Made by a program: the position numbers and the translations under genes. Of a DNA stretch of 49,245 nucleotides, positions 45,112-49,245 are shown piece after piece (position 1 is the stretch's first letter; each line of letters opens with the position of its first letter). Where the stretch lies: NCBI GenBank assembly GCA_017625835.1, contig JAGAKF010000041.1, positions 1-49,245 of the forward strand, in the 5' to 3' direction. The DNA is from Clostridia bacterium. Lineage in GTDB: Bacteria; Bacillota; Clostridia; Oscillospirales; Acutalibacteraceae. Below the pieces are notes generated by a model that worked only from the letters and a program-made list of their open reading frames with translations, had not been told where the DNA came from and did no database searches.

Positions 45112-45123
45112 TTAGATGTCTAT

Positions 45124-45143
45124 ATGTGTGTCATTGTACACAT
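45124..45143 (+). promoter_or_regulatory. 5'-end hairpin in the FIVAR mRNA leader
   Basis: ATGTGTG (45124-45130) and TACACAT (45137-45143) pair as a 7-bp stem (one G-T wobble) with a 6-base loop, only a few bases after the predicted transcript start. Hairpins at the 5' end often slow mRNA decay; that role is inferred. Confidence 0.45.
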
Positions 45144-45174
45144 TTTGATGATTCTTTTTTAGGAGGAAGAAAAA

Positions 45175-48100
45175 ATGGCTAAAAGCAAACGCATCCTTAG
45201 TGCCATCTTGTCCATCGCAATGGTTCTCTCATTGATCCCGATGGGTATCGTTGGTGCGTCAGCAGCTGACGCAGACGTTGTTTTTGACACAGCCGCAGTT
45301 GACACAGGTGACGGTAAACTCGTTGTTCCTACCGTTACTCTTACATCAACAAAGGTTATCCGTGTTGCAGAAAACGCAGATGGCGCAACATTCAAAAACG
45401 GTACAACAATCGTTCCGGCAACTCCTTCAGGTTTGCCGAAAATCAACTCAGGTTATACTGCACAGTATTACTGTGACGAGACTCCTGCAAGCCCTCAGGT
45501 TGTATTTACAACTGATACAGCTCTTGCAGCAACTCCCACAATCTCCTGTGAAAATAACGCAAACGTTACTTTCTCAGAAGCATCTCAGAGCGGTAACACA
45601 TACACCTGGACAATCACAGGCGGTACAGGTGTTACAGTCGGCGACCTTAAGTTTGTTGTTGACTATTCAAACTCTTATGTGGATTCACTCACAGGTAAGA
45701 CAATCACAAACTACTTCAAGGCTTACACAACAAGCCATGTTGACACTATCGCACAGCCCGGTGCATTCTCAGCTTTCCGTTCACGTACAGGTTCTGTAGG
45801 TCATGAAAACGTTAGATGTTCTTACATCGTTCGTATCCTTGGCGCAAGTACATACGGCGGCTTCGCAGCTTACAATGACGAAGACGATGCAGAATCAGCA
45901 CACGGCTACTATGACTTCATCGCTAATACTTGGGTAGACCTTGGTACAACTAACCAGGCTAACGGTTACGGTACTATGATTTATGAAGTATCTAACGACA
46001 GCGGTGACGGTTCAAGAATGATCAACGCTAATGTTGACCATTGGAGACCTACTTCTACTACATATGTTGACCGCGGTCTTAGCACAAGCCTTGGTTACCT
46101 CAACCTTCGTCTTACGCAGTTCGAGCGTCAGGGTGACAGAAAAGACGGCTACACATACTATGCTCGTTACAGCCGTATGAAGCTCCTTGAAGGCAGCGTA
46201 TATGCTCATACAGACGCTATTGAGAACAACTCTGCACGTCTTGAACTCGGTCTTTCTCAGGACCTTACATCAGACTTTCAGATTGCTAACTTTGGTTACA
46301 CAAACGTTCCTCTTAATGGTTCAACATACGGCAACTCAGCAACTCTTGATGAGGCAACAGGTAACTACGTAACAGAGTACACACTCGTTTACTCAGGTGG
46401 TAGCCATTATTCAAAGGTTGACCGTGTTGCTAACGCAGACGTTACAATGGGTATCCGTATCGAGTCTTATGATAAGTCAGAGCTTCGCGGTTACATCGAC
46501 GAACTTCTCGTTGACCATGACCCGACAACAAAGCTCGCAGCTACATCAGAAATCGGTATCTATCCGCAGGCTAAGTTCTATTCAGCAGGTTGGGATGCTT
46601 ATAAGACAGCTCTTCAGAATGCGCAGGGTATCCTTAACAAGCCCAACACAAACCAGAACGAAATCAATGCTTCTCTCAGCACACTTGAAACAGCAGTTGG
46701 CGGCCTTGTAGTTGCAGAAGCTGATTACAGTGTTGTTGATATCGCAGTTGCTGAAGCAGGAAAGCTCAATGCTCTTAACTACACAGAAAGCTCATGGGCA
46801 AACCTTCAGGCAACTCTTGATGCAGCAGATGCAGCTCAGGGTTACAGCGTATTCTATCAGTCAGCAGTTGATAAGCTTGCTATGGACATCAATGATGCTA
46901 TCGAAGCTCTTGAGTTTGCAGAAGCAGACTGGTCACTCGTTGATGAGGCTATCGCAGTTTATGAGCAGCTCGATCCTTCACTCTACACTCCGGAATCATG
47001 GACCAATCTCCGTAATGCTGTAAACACAGCTATGGAAGAGAAGGAAAAGGATCCTCCGTACACAGTTCAGGATCAGGAGTACGTTAATTCTCTTGCAAAG
47101 CAGGTTTCAGACGCTATCGATGCTCTTGAAGATGCACTTGCAGATTATTCAAAATTTGACGAGCAGGTGGCTCGTTACAACAATGAAGTCCTTCCTCAGA
47201 AGGCAGCAATCGAAGCTGAGCTTGCAGCAGCAGGCATCAATATTGCAGACTACGGATACACAACCATTTATGATTCAGTTAAGTGGCGTAGACTTCAGGC
47301 AGCTCTTAATTTCGAGCGCGGACTTACATATCCGTATCAGCCGGACGTTAATGATGCAACAGAGACACTTAAGTCAGCTATTGATAATCTTACACTCGCA
47401 GACGCATATTATGAAGATGTTAACTATTGGATAGAAGAAGCTGACGCAATCGATGCTTCATGGTACACTGCAGAGTCATATCAGAAGGTTCTCGACGCTG
47501 TTGACGCAGTTGTAGAGGGCAAGAAGATTGACGAGCAGGTAACAGTTAACGGTTACGCAACAGCTATCGAAGCAGCTATCAAGGGCCTCGAGTATGAATA
47601 TGCAGATTATGGTGAGGTTGAAAAGGCTATCGAAGAAGCTGAAAAGATCGATCCTTCAATCTACACAGATGATTCTTACAATGCAATCTGGACAATTGTT
47701 GATAACATCGACTGGAACCTCTATGCAAAGGATCAGGATGTTGTTGACGGCTATGTAACAGCTATCAATAACGCTATTGACAATCTCGAAGAGCTTCCCG
47801 CAGACTACAGTGCTGTTGAGGATGCTAAGGACAGATGGGCAACTTACACAGATACATCAATCTATACTAACGCATCAGTTGCAGCAGTTGTTAATGCAAT
47901 CAATGCAGTAGATTATTCTAAGACAATCACTCAGCAGGCTGAGGTTGACGCAATGGCAGCAGCTATCAATACAGCTATTGACAACCTTCAGGAAAAGGGT
48001 GCTGACTATGCAGCTCTTAAGGATGCATTTGCAGCAGCTAAGGCTGAACTTAAGAAGCACAATGATTTCAAGGCAGCTAACGGCGTAGGTTACTACACAG

Positions 48101-49245
48101 ATGCTACAATCGCTGACCTTCAGGCAGCTATCGATGCAGTTCCTGTTAACGCATCAGGCACAATCATTGAGGATAAGAAGCTTTCAGAGCAGGCAGATGT
48201 TGATGCTCTTACAGCAGCTCTCGTAGAGGCTGATGAGGCTCTTAAGGTTAACCCGGCTGATTACTCAGAGCTTAACGCAATCCTTCGCACAGTTCCTTCA
48301 GAAGAGGATCTTGAGAGACTTTACACAGTTGATTCTGCAGCAGCAGTTCTCGCAGCAGTTATCAATGCAAACGCAGTTGACCCCGATCTCACAGTTGAAG
48401 ATCAGGCAACAATCGATGCTCTTGTAGCAGAGGTTGACAATGCAATCAAGGGTCTTAAGTATAAGACTGCTGACTACACAGCAGTTGAAGAGGCAATCGC
48501 AGCAGCAAATACAGAGCTCGCTAAGGGTATCTGGACAGCAGATTCAGCTAAGGCAGTTGAAGATGCAATCGCAGCAGTTGAAGAAGGCTATGACATCAAC
48601 AGACAGGCTGAAGTTGATGCAATGGCAGCTCTCATCGTTGAAAAGACAGGTCTCCTTGAAGAAGCATATGCTGACTATACAAAGGTTAACGAAGCAAAGG
48701 ATGCAGCAGCTGAAATCAACACAGCAATCGTAACTCCTGAATCATATGCAAAGGTTACAGATGCAATCGCAGCGGTTGTTGAAGGCCTCTATGCTAAGGA
48801 TCAGGCAACAGTTGACGGTTATGCAAAGGCTATCAACGATGCTATCGCAGCTCTTGAGTACGTATATGCTGATTGGTCAAAGGTTGACGCTCTCATCAAG
48901 GAAATCGAAGGTCTCGATCCTTCACTCTACTCAAACTACGACGAGATTTACTATACATATCTCTACCAGTATATGTACTCCGATATCCCGGCAGCAAAGA
49001 AGCTGTATGTTTATGTTGATACTCAGGCTCAGGTAGATGCTGTTTACGAGCAGCTCAATACATACTACCAGATGCTTGAACTCGCAGAAGTATATACAGA
49101 ACGCTTCGATGTTAAGGGAACAGCTTCAATCATTACACAGGGCGGTGTAAACTACATCGTAGGTCTCCAGACCAGCCTTACAAAGGCAAAGTTCCAGAGC
49201 ACATATGCAGATTACGAAAATGTAAAGCTCGAGTATGAAATGACA
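45175..49245 (+). CDS. Giant secreted FIVAR-repeat surface protein (3' end beyond window)
   Basis: The frame is open from ATG 45175 to the last base (1357 codons, no stop), with AGGAGG upstream. A classical signal peptide of about 30 residues ends in GASAADAD. Residues about 31-430 form an unrecognised beta-rich N-terminal region. From about 432 to 1305 there are about twelve tandem FIVAR-type helical repeats. After them, a segment with ASIITQGGVNYIVGLQTSLTKAKF resembles the small beta module that often precedes C-terminal dockerin or anchoring parts in Clostridia, but the end is missing. FIVAR proteins are extracellular, often adhesive or carbohydrate-linked. Codon use (GCA, GTT, CTT) is that of a highly expressed gene. 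Confidence 0.9.
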   Translation, partial: MAKSKRILSAILSIAMVLSLIPMGIVGASAADADVVFDTAAVDTGDGKLVVPTVTLTSTKVIRVAENADGATFKNGTTIVPATPSGLPKINSGYTAQYYCDETPASPQVVFTTDTALAATPTISCENNANVTFSEASQSGNTYTWTITGGTGVTVGDLKFVVDYSNSYVDSLTGKTITNYFKAYTTSHVDTIAQPGAFSAFRSRTGSVGHENVRCSYIVRILGASTYGGFAAYNDEDDAESAHGYYDFIANTWVDLGTTNQANGYGTMIYEVSNDSGDGSRMINANVDHWRPTSTTYVDRGLSTSLGYLNLRLTQFERQGDRKDGYTYYARYSRMKLLEGSVYAHTDAIENNSARLELGLSQDLTSDFQIANFGYTNVPLNGSTYGNSATLDEATGNYVTEYTLVYSGGSHYSKVDRVANADVTMGIRIESYDKSELRGYIDELLVDHDPTTKLAATSEIGIYPQAKFYSAGWDAYKTALQNAQGILNKPNTNQNEINASLSTLETAVGGLVVAEADYSVVDIAVAEAGKLNALNYTESSWANLQATLDAADAAQGYSVFYQSAVDKLAMDINDAIEALEFAEADWSLVDEAIAVYEQLDPSLYTPESWTNLRNAVNTAMEEKEKDPPYTVQDQEYVNSLAKQVSDAIDALEDALADYSKFDEQVARYNNEVLPQKAAIEAELAAAGINIADYGYTTIYDSVKWRRLQAALNFERGLTYPYQPDVNDATETLKSAIDNLTLADAYYEDVNYWIEEADAIDASWYTAESYQKVLDAVDAVVEGKKIDEQVTVNGYATAIEAAIKGLEYEYADYGEVEKAIEEAEKIDPSIYTDDSYNAIWTIVDNIDWNLYAKDQDVVDGYVTAINNAIDNLEELPADYSAVEDAKDRWATYTDTSIYTNASVAAVVNAINAVDYSKTITQQAEVDAMAAAINTAIDNLQEKGADYAALKDAFAAAKAELKKHNDFKAANGVGYYTDATIADLQAAIDAVPVNASGTIIEDKKLSEQADVDALTAALVEADEALKVNPADYSELNAILRTVPSEEDLERLYTVDSAAAVLAAVINANAVDPDLTVEDQATIDALVAEVDNAIKGLKYKTADYTAVEEAIAAANTELAKGIWTADSAKAVEDAIAAVEEGYDINRQAEVDAMAALIVEKTGLLEEAYADYTKVNEAKDAAAEINTAIVTPESYAKVTDAIAAVVEGLYAKDQATVDGYAKAINDAIAALEYVYADWSKVDALIKEIEGLDPSLYSNYDEIYYTYLYQYMYSDIPAAKKLYVYVDTQAQVDAVYEQLNTYYQMLELAEVYTERFDVKGTASIITQGGVNYIVGLQTSLTKAKFQSTYADYENVKLEYEMT
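46468..49090 (+). repeat. About twelve tandem FIVAR-type protein repeats
   Basis: Units of 66-88 residues begin at nucleotides 46468, 46720, 46924, 47140, 47404, 47602, 47800, 48001, 48256, 48469, 48670 and 48868 (residues 432, 516, 584, 656, 744, 810, 876, 943, 1028, 1099, 1166 and 1232). Most start with AD-Y/W and contain a Y-T-x-x-S segment, then a V/A-rich helix and an AI..AI..L end. Copies are related in protein but diverged in DNA. Units 4, 8 and 12 are longer or altered. Confidence 0.85.

Larger units (their letters stand above)
44833..45174. other. A/T-rich intergenic region with divergent promoters
   Basis: A 342-bp stretch between the EEP gene and the FIVAR gene. Besides the two promoters it has several A- or T-runs of 5-7 bases at 44927-45070, as in curved or UP-element-like DNA. 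A 100-codon open frame (44860-45162) shows no ribosome-binding site or protein features and is not annotated. Confidence 0.6.

Noticed and set aside
44860-45162. 100-codon open frame in the EEP-FIVAR intergenic region
   Set aside because: It spans both promoters and the A/T-runs, lacks a ribosome-binding site and encodes low-complexity sequence.
45251-49036. Many Gln/Leu/Ser-rich open frames in the other frames of the FIVAR gene
   Set aside because: They are shadows of the GCA/GTT/CTT-rich repeat coding in the true frame, which is open from 45175 to the window end.
46468-49090. Possible CRISPR or DNA satellite array
   Set aside because: The periodicity is at protein level, unit lengths are whole codons and vary, and DNA identity between copies is low.

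Overview
The window looks like the chromosome of a gut-type, low-to-mid GC monoderm Clostridia, most likely an Oscillospirales/Ruminococcaceae relative. The grounds are the DNA-repair, tRNA-modification and division synteny typical of Firmicutes (miaB-ylbF/ymcA-mutS-mutL-miaA, then yggS-sepF-divIVA-lspA-rluD), a transketolase split into two subunits, acetate kinase, several carbohydrate-active enzymes and a FIVAR-repeat surface protein. TAA and TGA both act as ordinary stops. Promoters are strikingly regular: most gene blocks start with a TTGNNN / TATAAT-like pair 17 bp apart, and most blocks end in a clear hairpin terminator.

Layout. Positions 1-335 hold no gene. They contain a REPIN-like doublet of hairpins, each preceded by GTAG, then two smaller palindromes and the promoter of an ABC transporter pair (336-4787) whose permease carries a very long coiled-coil extracytoplasmic domain. 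A terminator and a new promoter lead into a co-directional block (4929-28010): miaB, a YlbF-family protein with a cysteine-rich tail, mutS, mutL, miaA, an HlyD-like membrane protein, yggS, sepF, divIVA, lspA, rluD, two transketolase subunits, an unknown bitopic protein, a DivIVA-like coiled-coil protein coupled to an orphan fumarase-type beta subunit, then dTDP-rhamnose genes (rfbA, rfbC, rfbD; no rfbB here) and three glycan-assembly genes (two GT2 glycosyltransferases and a TupA-like ATP-grasp protein).

From 28130 the genes fall into short, separately promoted and terminated units. These are a GH51-GH43 arabinose-releasing pair; tmcAL (minus strand) facing away from ackA-yaiI from what looks like one symmetric -10 element; a secreted GH95 enzyme; a minus-strand VTT membrane protein plus galK operon; a phosphohexomutase; tRNA-Leu(UAA) with a palindrome centred near its -10 box; a membrane-anchored glycerophosphodiesterase; a GH78-like rhamnosidase; a minus-strand secreted endonuclease/exonuclease/phosphatase-family enzyme; and finally a giant secreted protein with about twelve FIVAR-type repeats that runs off the end of the window.

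How it fits together: the first half is core information-processing and cell-division machinery leading into surface rhamnan/teichuronic-type glycan synthesis. The second half is sugar harvesting (arabinose, fucose/galactose, rhamnose), sugar-phosphate entry (galK, phosphomutase), acetate formation, and surface proteins. No phage, transposase, integrase or CRISPR array was seen. The least explained items are the REPIN-like element, the shared tmcAL/ackA promoter, the palindrome on the tRNA-Leu promoter, the coiled-coil/orphan fumarase-beta pair, the HlyD-like protein in the division cluster, and the 693-residue bitopic protein.
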